From CAZEDM01 sp964511075 (GTDB lineage: Bacteria; Zixibacteria; MSB-5A5; RBG-16-43-9): a DNA stretch of 64,000 bases. The translations under genes were made by a program, and so were the position numbers. Below, in pieces: positions 54,117 through 61,771 of this stretch. Positions within the stretch are counted from its first letter, which is position 1. Each line of letters starts with the position of its first letter. The stretch covers positions 62,001-126,000 of the forward strand of contig CAZEDM010000002.1 in NCBI GenBank assembly GCA_964511075.1. The letters run 5' to 3'. The notes beneath the pieces were generated by a model, which did not search any database, had not been told where the DNA came from, and saw nothing but the letters and a program-made list of their open reading frames with translations.

Positions 54117-54210
54117 GTAGTAATCCCATCTTGTGGGCAAGGCTGGATTACCCATTTTGGCATCCAGCCCAGGCGATATTTTCGTAGAGACGCACGGTCA
54201 AGCATCTCCG
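54117..54210. repeat. Hairpin repeats in the 54090-54352 gap
   Basis: GTAGTAATCCCATCTTGTGGG and GGCTGGATTACCCATTTTGGCATCCAGCC are followed by GTAGAGACGCACGGTCAAGC-ATCTC, a decayed copy of the AGAGACGCA/TGCGTCTCT palindrome. Confidence 0.55.
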
Positions 54211-54297
54211 CCTTTTTAATCTGTCCTTTAGTTAATCTGTTCCTCTGTCCGTGCCGATTTAAATAAAAGAGGATTAAATGGGCTATAGCTTTTTTTC

Positions 54298-54325
54298 TTG
54301 CATTTTAAGCTCTTAGTCTTATTAT
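54298..54325 (+). promoter_or_regulatory. Possible sigma-70 promoter of the three-gene relay
   Basis: TTGCAT (54298-54303) and TATTAT (54320-54325) are 16 bases apart and about 27 bases before the kinase ATG. Confidence 0.45.
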
Positions 54326-54352
54326 TTAAGGTAAAACTTAAAGGGTTAGAGG

Positions 54353-55675
54353 ATGAGTCAATTCCCCTGGGAGGAGAAAAAGGAAGATTCGGTTAAGCTG
54401 CTTAAGGATGCCATCGAGATCAAGATAAACGAGCTTGCCGAGCTTAACCAGAGGTTAAAGAAAAAGCTTTCTGATCTGAGCACCGTTCTTGAGCTCAGCC
54501 GGCAGTTCAACTCGGTTCTATACCTGGATTCCATACTGGAGAACACCCTCTTAACCTGCCTGGAGCACTTATCAGTTAAAGGAGCCTCTATTGCGGTTCA
54601 GAGTCACCTTAAGGATAAATCGTTTTCTCTCTTCAAGACCAGGGGGGCAGAGATGCAAAACGAGCTTGAGCTTTCACCTGACTCTGACTGGGCTAAGTAC
54701 CTTAAGGGCAAAGACAAACCTCTGTTCTTCAATGAGCTGATCAGTGAGTTCAAATCTGTCCAGAGAAAACGAAAGCCAGCTCTTGAGCCTCACCCGGAGG
54801 TGATTGCTCCTATAAGGGCAAAAAGCAACTTAAGGGGAGTTCTCCTGCTTTCGGATAAGATAACCGGCAAACCTTATTCTGGGGATGAGCTGGAATTGAT
54901 ATCGATATTATGCCATCAGGTAGCGATGTCGGTGGAGAATTTACTTCTTCATCAGGCAGAGGAAGGCATCAATAAAGAGTTGAGGGAGGTCCGTCAGAGG
55001 TCAAGCCAGTCCGAGAAACTGGCTACCATGGGTCAGCTTTCGGTTACCCTGGCTCACGAAGTGAATAACTCCCTGGGGATAATCAAGAACTATTTGACCC
55101 TTCTCAGCCAGCCCTCGAGTAAAAAGGATAAATCCACTTCATACTTAAAAATGGCAGGGGAAGAGGTGGATAGAATCGCTAAGATATTTGGACAATTTCT
55201 GAATTTTTATCCTCATCCCTCGGAGGTTAAAAGCCTTATAGATATCGAATTTCTTCTGCAGGACACCTTTACCTTGGTGGGTAAAAGGCTGGAGAATGAG
55301 GGGATCCGTATCAAGAAAGAAATCCCCTCTAACCTGCCGAAGGTTGAGGTCTTTCCCAATGAGCTGAGACAGGTATTCATAAATCTTCTGATGAATTCCA
55401 GGAGCTCTATGCCCAAGGGAGGAGAGATAGAAGTCTGGGCTGGGGTGGAGAAGGGCAGGCTGAAGATAGAATTCAGGGACAGCGGTCGCGCAATTGACAA
55501 AAAAGAGCTTTCCAGAATATTCGATCCCTTTTATTCAGCCAGAGGCAACGCTTCCGGCTTAAACCTCTGGGTCTCGAATGATATAATGAAAAGGCATGAG
55601 GGAGAAATTGAAGTTAAAAACAGAGAGGATGGAAAAGGCATCTGTTTTACTCTAAGTTTACCTTTTACCGTTTGA
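54353..55675 (+). CDS. GAF-domain sensor histidine kinase with a degenerate ATP site
   Basis: A 440-residue soluble kinase. An N-terminal coiled coil (about 15-50) leads to a GAF domain (about 50-200), then a DHp helix with GQLSVTLAHEVNNSLG and His235, and an HATPase_c domain. The N box (ELRQVFINLLMNSRSS) is normal, but the G1 box reads DSGRAID rather than DxGxGI and G2 reads ASGLNLW rather than GTGLGL. It has no membrane segment, so it senses a cytoplasmic cue. It overlaps no gene but is followed after one base by the hybrid kinase, so the two are translated together. Reduced autokinase activity is possible. Confidence 0.88.
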   Translation: MSQFPWEEKKEDSVKLLKDAIEIKINELAELNQRLKKKLSDLSTVLELSRQFNSVLYLDSILENTLLTCLEHLSVKGASIAVQSHLKDKSFSLFKTRGAEMQNELELSPDSDWAKYLKGKDKPLFFNELISEFKSVQRKRKPALEPHPEVIAPIRAKSNLRGVLLLSDKITGKPYSGDELELISILCHQVAMSVENLLLHQAEEGINKELREVRQRSSQSEKLATMGQLSVTLAHEVNNSLGIIKNYLTLLSQPSSKKDKSTSYLKMAGEEVDRIAKIFGQFLNFYPHPSEVKSLIDIEFLLQDTFTLVGKRLENEGIRIKKEIPSNLPKVEVFPNELRQVFINLLMNSRSSMPKGGEIEVWAGVEKGRLKIEFRDSGRAIDKKELSRIFDPFYSARGNASGLNLWVSNDIMKRHEGEIEVKNREDGKGICFTLSLPFTV

Positions 55676-55676
55676 G

Positions 55677-57761
55677 ATGAAAAACAAAACCGCAGAGAGG
55701 ATTCTTTTGGCGGACGACGAGCTCAGGCTGTGCGAGAGCCTCAAGACCCTATTGAATAACTCCGGGTATGAGATAGAGATCGTCAGAGATGGGGAAGAGG
55801 CTCTGAGCCTGATTAGCCAGAGCGATTTTGACCTGGTCATATCCGACGTCAACCTGCCAAAGATCAACGGGATAGAGCTTCTGAAAAAAGCCCGTGCCAA
55901 GGATAACGAGGCTCTGGTCATCCTCACCTCTGGATACGGCTCTCTGGATTTAGCCCTGCAGGCGATAGAAAACGGAGTCTATCACTATTTTCTGAAGCCC
56001 ATAGAGTATCAGAGCCTGGAAAAAGCAGTCAAAAAAGGTCTGGAGAAAAGGAAATCAAATTTAGAAAAAAACAGACTCCTCCAGGAGCTGAACAACAAGA
56101 ATGAGGAGTTAAAGAAAAGGGTGGAGGAGCTTAATGCCTTATACCAGGCGGGAAGAGCCCTCAGCTCCACCGATACCCTGGAGGTTCTGCTCTCCAAGAT
56201 TCTCTCCCTCTCCACCAAGGTCATAGGGGCAAAGACCGGCTCCATCATGTTACTGGACTTTTCCGGCAAGTCCCTTTCCATAAAAGCCGCCATAGGCCTG
56301 GATGAGGGGATCGTCAAGAATACCAGGCTGGAATTGGGCAAAAGCATCTCCGGCTATGTAGCGGAGAAAGGTCAGCCGCTTTTGGTGGAGGACGTGGAGA
56401 AAGACCAACGTTTTAAAAGGGTATCAAAAGAAAAATACGAGACCAAATCCCTGCTGTCTGTGCCCCTGAAGGTCAAGGATAAGGTTCTGGGAGTCATAAA
56501 CCTGAATAACAAGCTCAGCGGAGAGGCTTTTAATGCCACGGACCTGAAGTTGATTTACACTTTCGCCTCTCAGGCGGCAATAGCCATCGACGATGTTTAT
56601 TATTTCGAGCAGAGCAAGAGAAAAATCGTTCAGCTCTCGGTCCTGCACCAGATAGCTTCCCAGCTTTCGACCCTAGACGATTTCGAGGAGATCTCAAGAT
56701 TCATCTTCGAGCAGTTAAAGAAGATAATCCCCCTGGATTTCTCCTTGTGGTTTGACTGGGATGAGAAAAATCAGAAAATCAGGCTGAGCTCCATGCAGGG
56801 AGTAACGAATAAAGGTTCAACCCTGGAGATACCTATTCTGGATCTGGATATTTTCGACAGGGAAAAGCTGGGCCGGAAGATAAAGAAAAGACTGGAGGAG
56901 GAGAAATTCATCACCCAGCCCTGCGTCTTCTGTCCTTTCCCCATTCTGGCTGAGGGAGCCTTTCACGGAGTACTCTGCGCGGGTAATTTCACAGAACAGA
57001 GCTTCACCCGGGAGGAGGAGGAAATCATCTCCATCGCAGGCTCTCAGGCAGCTTCCATCTATGAGCGTCAGAGGGCAATCCTGAATGCTACCAGGCTGGT
57101 TACCATGGGCAATATGATGTCCGAGATTACCCACGACCTCAAAAAACCCCTCACCAGTTTAAAGGGAGTCATTCAGATTCTGAAAGAGGGGAAAGGGGAG
57201 GTGAAAAAAGAAGAGCTCTTGGAGATGCTGGAGCAGGAGATCAACAGAGCCGGCGAGCTGGTCAGGGAGTTAGTCGATTTCTCCAATCCGGTCAAGTATC
57301 AGCTGGAGAGAAAATCCATAATTTCCATTCTGGAAAAAGCCCTGAAGCTTCTGGATCGGGATATAGTGGGGAATCGGATCAAAGTGGTCCGGGAGTACCC
57401 AGAGGAGGTGCCTCTGCTCTTTGTCAATGAGAACGAGCTTCTGGAAGCATTCGTAAACGTCATTCTGAATGCCATTCAGAGCATGAAAGAGAAAGGGGAG
57501 CTGAGGATAAACCTGAAAAGATATTACGACAGAGAGAAGGAGGACAGCTTTATCCAGATATGCATTGCGGATCAGGGCGCGGGGATTCCCAGAGAGAACC
57601 AGAACAGGATCTTCGAGCGATACTACACCACCAAGGAAGGCGGCTCCGGCTTGGGATTATCCATAGTGGAGAGGGTGATAAAAGCCCATAACGGTTTCTG
57701 GAAAGTGGAAAGCCAGGTGAAGAAGGGAACAAAAATTTTCATTTATCTCCCCGGCAGTTAG
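55677..57761 (+). CDS. Hybrid REC-GAF-GAF-histidine kinase
   Basis: A 694-residue protein. Residues 7-120 are a receiver with acidic pocket D13-D14 and phospho-Asp57 (VISDVNLP). A coiled coil (about 135-165) is followed by two GAF domains (about 165-310 and 320-475; the second has a CVFCPFP Cys pair), a DHp helix with MMSEITHDLKKPLTSLKG and His486, and an intact HATPase_c with DQGAGIP and GSGLGLS. It begins one base after the upstream kinase stop and ends 50 bases before the NtrC gene. Phosphate probably flows from the upstream kinase to this receiver, or this kinase phosphorylates the NtrC partner. Confidence 0.92.
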   Translation: MKNKTAERILLADDELRLCESLKTLLNNSGYEIEIVRDGEEALSLISQSDFDLVISDVNLPKINGIELLKKARAKDNEALVILTSGYGSLDLALQAIENGVYHYFLKPIEYQSLEKAVKKGLEKRKSNLEKNRLLQELNNKNEELKKRVEELNALYQAGRALSSTDTLEVLLSKILSLSTKVIGAKTGSIMLLDFSGKSLSIKAAIGLDEGIVKNTRLELGKSISGYVAEKGQPLLVEDVEKDQRFKRVSKEKYETKSLLSVPLKVKDKVLGVINLNNKLSGEAFNATDLKLIYTFASQAAIAIDDVYYFEQSKRKIVQLSVLHQIASQLSTLDDFEEISRFIFEQLKKIIPLDFSLWFDWDEKNQKIRLSSMQGVTNKGSTLEIPILDLDIFDREKLGRKIKKRLEEEKFITQPCVFCPFPILAEGAFHGVLCAGNFTEQSFTREEEEIISIAGSQAASIYERQRAILNATRLVTMGNMMSEITHDLKKPLTSLKGVIQILKEGKGEVKKEELLEMLEQEINRAGELVRELVDFSNPVKYQLERKSIISILEKALKLLDRDIVGNRIKVVREYPEEVPLLFVNENELLEAFVNVILNAIQSMKEKGELRINLKRYYDREKEDSFIQICIADQGAGIPRENQNRIFERYYTTKEGGSGLGLSIVERVIKAHNGFWKVESQVKKGTKIFIYLPGS

Positions 57762-57811
57762 AAAACTTTGGAAAATCTGCCGATTAGAAATATAAATAAA
57801 GGCAAAAGGTT

Positions 57812-59203
57812 ATGGATGAAAAAATAAGATTGCTGGTTATTGATGACGACCCCAATATCTCCTGGCTTCTAACCGAGGGGTTGGGAAAAGGTTATGAGGT
57901 CCTCTCAGCCAGGGATGGAAAAGAGGGCATCAAAATGCTCTCCGGGGCAAAGCCGGATCTGGTATTGCTGGACATCAAAATGCCGGGACTGAACGGCCTG
58001 CAGGTGCTTGAGCAGATAAAGGAGCTGGACCATTTTCTCGAAGTCATAATGCTTTCAGGACACGGGGAAACCGAGAATGTGGTGGAATCTATCCGCAAGG
58101 GCGCATCCGAGTTCATAAACAAGCCCTTTGACGTCAAGGAGGTAGAGGTTCATATCCAGAAGGTCCTGGAGAAAAACAAGCTGAGGAAGGAGCTGGATTT
58201 TCTTAAAACCGAGCTGCAGGCAAAATCGCAATACGACAAGCTGGTGGGCGAGTCTCCCCGCATGCTGCAGCTCAAAAGCCTGATTGAACAGGTGGCAGAT
58301 TCGGAGCTGACCGTTCTGATCAGGGGAGAGAGCGGAACGGGAAAGGAGATAGTTGCCCGGATGATCCATAACCTTTCCTCTCGCAGAAACCAGGCTTTTA
58401 TCAAAGTGAACTGTCCAGCCACCCCGCGCGAGCTCCTGGAGGCTGAGCTTTTCGGGTACGAGAAGGGAGCCTTCACCGGAGCGCATAAAACCAAGCCGGG
58501 CAGGTTTGAGACCGCCAACAAAGGCACTATATTCTTAGACGAGATCGGGGATATGCCCCTGGAGCTTCAGGCAAAGCTACTGCAGGTTCTGGAGCAGCAC
58601 GAGTTTGTCCGGGTAGGGGGGATAAAGAACATCAAGGTAGATGTGCGGATCGTGTGCGCTACCAATCGCGATCTGGAAAAAGCCCTGGAGAAAAGAATCA
58701 TCCGGGATGACCTGTACTACCGTCTGAACGAGATCACCATAAAGCTCCCCTCCCTGAGGGAGATAAAAGAGGATATTCCTTTCCTGGTCGATCATTTTTT
58801 GAGGAAATACAATCTGCAGTACAGAAAGAACTTCAAACAGCTTTCTCCAAAAAGCATAAGCCTCCTGCAGGCATGCAACTGGCCCGGAAATGTAAGGCAG
58901 CTGGAGAATCTGATCAAGCAGATCGTTGTTCGAGGGGATGAGAATATCATCCTGGAGACTATAAAGTCGACCATTATCCCCTCGGAGACAATAGAGGAGA
59001 TCGGTGCCGCCCCGGAGGCAAAAGAATACTCTCTGAAAAAGAGAATAGCTAAAGCCATTGCCACGGAGGAAAAAAGACTCATCTCAGAGGTTCTGAATAA
59101 GACTAACTGGAACCGCAGAAAAGCTGCAGAGCTTTTGGAGATAAGTTACCGCTCACTGCTTTACAAGATCAAAGAGTATCGGCTGAACGAGATCGGAAAA
59201 TAG
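57812..59203 (+). CDS. NtrC-family sigma-54-dependent response regulator
   Basis: A 463-residue activator. The receiver (about 5-115) has phospho-Asp54 (LLDIKMPGLNG). The AAA+ domain (about 145-375) has Walker A GESGTGKEIVA, the sigma-54-contacting loop GAFTGA at 219-224 and LDEIGDMPLELQAKLLQVLE. A Fis-type helix-turn-helix closes the protein (about 425-460, NWNRRKAAELLEISYRSLLYKI). It opens sigma-54 promoters after phosphorylation. A consensus sigma-54 promoter lies 270 bases downstream, before the GGDEF-like gene, and is the obvious candidate target. Confidence 0.95.
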   Translation: MDEKIRLLVIDDDPNISWLLTEGLGKGYEVLSARDGKEGIKMLSGAKPDLVLLDIKMPGLNGLQVLEQIKELDHFLEVIMLSGHGETENVVESIRKGASEFINKPFDVKEVEVHIQKVLEKNKLRKELDFLKTELQAKSQYDKLVGESPRMLQLKSLIEQVADSELTVLIRGESGTGKEIVARMIHNLSSRRNQAFIKVNCPATPRELLEAELFGYEKGAFTGAHKTKPGRFETANKGTIFLDEIGDMPLELQAKLLQVLEQHEFVRVGGIKNIKVDVRIVCATNRDLEKALEKRIIRDDLYYRLNEITIKLPSLREIKEDIPFLVDHFLRKYNLQYRKNFKQLSPKSISLLQACNWPGNVRQLENLIKQIVVRGDENIILETIKSTIIPSETIEEIGAAPEAKEYSLKKRIAKAIATEEKRLISEVLNKTNWNRRKAAELLEISYRSLLYKIKEYRLNEIGK

Positions 59204-59474
59204 AACCATAGCACTTTTTACCTGGCTTATGTAAGAGGGTGCAAAGATTGTGAACAAAGTTGCATACAGATATCCGATTGAAGAATGGCTCTACAGGTTC
59301 AACCGGTTAATAATGAAAGACTGCTAAAATACCTGAATAAAATCCTCTTAAGCTCATTTTTTTCCCTTGAGATAAGCGTTTGTAGGTCAACAGCTTAAAT
59401 ATTTGCTCCGAACTTATCCACATTCAAAGAATTTTCTTTTTTTATATGAAAACTAAAGTTAGGGGAAAAATCAA

Positions 59475-59490
59475 TGGCATAGGTTTTGCT
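59475..59490 (+). promoter_or_regulatory. Sigma-54 (-24/-12) promoter before the GGDEF-like gene
   Basis: TGGCATAGGTTTTGCT matches the consensus TGGCAC-N5-TTGC in spacing (GG and GC separated by 10) and in all core bases. A transcript would start near 59502 and run to the GGDEF-like ATG at 59635. The neighbouring NtrC-family gene encodes a suitable activator. Confidence 0.65.
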
Positions 59491-59511
59491 TTTTTATGGG
59501 TAACCGAAGAT

Positions 59512-59554
59512 TAAAGTTACCTCTTCGAGGGAAAATAAAGAAACCGTAACTTTA
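59512..59554 (+). promoter_or_regulatory. 9-bp inverted repeat in the leader
   Basis: TAAAGTTAC (59512-59520) and GTAACTTTA (59546-59554) are perfect arms 25 bases apart; a third related site, CTAAAGTTAG, lies at about 59453 upstream of the promoter. It may be an RNA hairpin or a protein-binding site. The remaining parts of the 59204-59634 gap are A+T-rich without a gene. Confidence 0.45.
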
Positions 59555-59634
59555 GAGGCAGGGATGCCAGCTACTTTACAGGAACTCAATTAAGCGAAGA
59601 ATATTTTTATATTCAATACGAAAGGAGAGTTTGA

Positions 59635-60138
59635 ATGGATCACTTCAGGGATGAAAAAGATCCTTATACGGGTCAGTTGAAAAGGGAAGAGCGGGATAAT
59701 TTTTACAGGAAACACCGTAACTTCGGGCTCTGGGCAAAACTGGAGCTGAAAAGAGCAGAACGTTATTGCGAGTTTCTCTCCCTTTTGGTTGTGGATCTAA
59801 GCAGTCTGGCAAAGTTTTCCCGAAAGGGAACTTTGAGAGGTTATCGCCGGGAGGAGACGCTCTTGAAGGAGATAGAGAACGTGGTTAAAAGTGCCGTGAG
59901 GGAAACAGATCTGGTCTCGGGAGTCGAAGACCGGAAGTTGATTCTACTGCTTTCCGAGACTCCCAAGGAAGGCGCAAGGAGTTTGGCGAAAAGATTGGGT
60001 GAAAGAATAAGGGTTTTAATCTCCAGCTTCCTCAGGACACCGCCGGGATGGCAGGTGTCTATGAACGTTCTCTCCTACCCTGACCGTAAAGGGAAGGAGA
60101 GGTTTTTGGGTTTCATCCAGGAATTGACCCAAGCATGA
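59635..60138 (+). CDS. Degenerate GGDEF-domain protein
   Basis: A 167-residue single-domain protein. The overall layout of a diguanylate cyclase is recognisable: AERYCEFLSLLVVDLSSL (normally the Mg-binding first strand), ENVVKSAVRETDLVSG, then the signature loop where GGDEF is replaced by GVEDR (residues 96-100), followed by LILLLSETPKEGARSLAKRL. Loss of both glycines and the order of acids should abolish c-di-GMP synthesis. It may bind a nucleotide or act as a partner. AAGGAG lies 9 bases before the ATG. Its sigma-54 promoter ties it to the upstream relay. Confidence 0.72.
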   Translation: MDHFRDEKDPYTGQLKREERDNFYRKHRNFGLWAKLELKRAERYCEFLSLLVVDLSSLAKFSRKGTLRGYRREETLLKEIENVVKSAVRETDLVSGVEDRKLILLLSETPKEGARSLAKRLGERIRVLISSFLRTPPGWQVSMNVLSYPDRKGKERFLGFIQELTQA

Positions 60139-60514
60139 TGTTATCGAATTAATATCCCCTGCAGGGAGTTCATCTTAAGAAAAGGAATTCACCTTCGCTT
60201 AAAATGGTTAATTTAAAAATTCATTGATCTTTGGGATTCATAACGGACATCTGGGTTTAAAATTTACTCCAGCAGACTGTTTTGAATCATACAATTTTTT
60301 CCATACTTTCCTCCGATAGCAGGTTTTCAATCATAAATTTACTGATTTCGTAAATCACCCTTAATTTCATAAAACAGATTACATAAGGGGGGTAGATCTG
60401 TATAGGGTAGCGCAAGAAGAGTAGGTTTTTGTCTGTGGTGAGAGTCCGGAGTTATTCATTCCTCCGATTCCACAAGGTTGAAGAACGAAAGCAGGAATAC
60501 CCAATATTAAATTC

Positions 60515-60543
60515 TTGACTTTTAATGTCCTTGGGACTATATT
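60515..60543 (+). promoter_or_regulatory. Sigma-70 promoter of the redox/ferritin operon
   Basis: TTGACT (60515-60520) and TATATT (60538-60543) are exactly 17 bases apart, 22 bases before the ATG at 60565. The 60139-60564 gap also holds a small CGGAG/CTCCG hairpin (about 60449-60467) and no gene. Confidence 0.6.
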
Positions 60544-60564
60544 TCAAAACCGTATTGAATCTCT

Positions 60565-61302
60565 ATGTTAGCAGACAAGAAAATAGAAGAGATAAAGAGA
60601 TTATCGGATAAAGACTGGCTCAGAGTGGAGCAGGAAAAGGTTTATGCGGAACCGGATGATATAGCCCTGATTCCAAGACTGGTCAAGTTAGCCCGGGAGG
60701 CTAAGTTTAAAATCCTTCCACTGGGTAGCGGTTCAAAAATCGACCTTTCAGGATTCTCAAAAGAAAAGCTCCTTTTCCTGAGATTAAACCGTCTCTCCCG
60801 GATAAAGAAGGTCGTCCCCCAGGACCTGTACGTGGTGGTCGAGCCGGGCCTTAATCTGGGGGAATTGAACTCCGGGCTTTCAGAGTATAATCTTTTTTAC
60901 CCTCTATCCCGTGAGGATTCCTCAGGGACCGTAGGCGGGTCCGTTGCTGCCGGGCTTTCAGCCAGAGCCGGGAAAAGAGAGGTCAGCACCAAAGATCTGA
61001 TCCTGGCTCTGGAGATAGTCAATTCCTCTGGACAGCTCCTGAAGACCGGCTCCGAGGTCTTCAAAAGCGTTACCGGATACGATACCACCAGACTGCTGGT
61101 GGGCTCCTGGGGAAGTTTGGGCGTTATAACCTCGGTCTGGCTGAGGGTTTTTCCCCTGAACAGGAAAAAGGAGTTCGACGGGCTGAAGACTTTACCTTCC
61201 AGACCAGGAAAGCTGAAAGGGGGAAAAGAACCCGCAACCACGCTTAATCAAAGAATAAAGAAGCTCCTGGATCCGGAGGGAGTTTTCGCGGAGATATTTT
61301 AA
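60565..61302 (+). CDS. Short FAD-binding oxidoreductase (GlcD-like, cap truncated)
   Basis: A 245-residue protein of the PCMH/FAD_binding_4 type. VVPQDLYVVVEPGLNLGELN, DSSGTVGGSVAAGLSARAG and FKSVTGYDTTRLLVGSWGSLGVITSVWLRVFPL are the FAD-site motifs of glycolate oxidase subunits. GlcD is about 480 residues long; here the cap domain is missing and the sequence jumps to the family's final LDPEGVF motif, like a shortened GlcE. Substrate binding is therefore unclear; it may act as an electron-transfer subunit. It is the first gene of an operon with ferritin-like proteins, 10 bases before the next. Confidence 0.82.
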   Translation: MLADKKIEEIKRLSDKDWLRVEQEKVYAEPDDIALIPRLVKLAREAKFKILPLGSGSKIDLSGFSKEKLLFLRLNRLSRIKKVVPQDLYVVVEPGLNLGELNSGLSEYNLFYPLSREDSSGTVGGSVAAGLSARAGKREVSTKDLILALEIVNSSGQLLKTGSEVFKSVTGYDTTRLLVGSWGSLGVITSVWLRVFPLNRKKEFDGLKTLPSRPGKLKGGKEPATTLNQRIKKLLDPEGVFAEIF

Positions 61303-61312
61303 AGGAGAGGAG

Positions 61313-61765
61313 ATGGAGCAGAAAGCTTTTGAGGAGATAATCCTCTACGCCATAAGGAAAGAGGTGGAGGCTGCAACTTTATATAAGACCTATGCCAATC
61401 TATCCAAGAGCCGGAACGTCAGGGAGATGTTTCTGGGTCTGGAGGCTGAGGAACAGAAGCATAAGAAGATACTGGAAGGGCTGAAACAAGAAGATTTCGG
61501 TTCCTACCAGCTGAAGAAGCTGCCCAACCTAAAGATCAGCGATTATTATCTGGAGCAGGATTATTCCCCGGATATGAGTTACCAGGAGGCTTTAATCCTG
61601 GCTATCAAAAGAGAAGAAAAATCGGTTAAACTATACCAGGATCTGGCAGATGGTTCCGGCGACCCTGAGATGAAGAAGACCTTTGAGGTTCTGGCTCAGG
61701 AGGAGACAAAACACAAGCTTAAACTGGAAACCGAATACGACCAGAGGGTATTAACAGAGGATTGA
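61313..61765 (+). CDS. Rubrerythrin-like di-iron protein (no rubredoxin domain)
   Basis: A 150-residue ferritin-like four-helix protein built of two similar halves. Half 1 has Glu17 (KEVEAATLY) and E47-x2-H50; half 2 has Glu101 (REEKSVKLY) and E131-x2-H134. These six residues are the di-iron ligands of rubrerythrins, placed 7 residues before a Tyr as in the family. The C-terminal rubredoxin domain of classical rubrerythrin is absent, so an external electron donor is required; the rubredoxin encoded at 63376 is a plausible one. It probably reduces peroxide or O2. GGAGAGG lies 5 bases before the ATG. Confidence 0.88.
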   Translation: MEQKAFEEIILYAIRKEVEAATLYKTYANLSKSRNVREMFLGLEAEEQKHKKILEGLKQEDFGSYQLKKLPNLKISDYYLEQDYSPDMSYQEALILAIKREEKSVKLYQDLADGSGDPEMKKTFEVLAQEETKHKLKLETEYDQRVLTED

Positions 61766-61771
61766 AAGATT

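Noticed and set aside
59221..59245. Second sigma-54 site TGGCTTATGTAAGAGGGTGC
   Set aside because: GG and GC are 15 bases apart instead of 10, so it does not fit the -24/-12 spacing.
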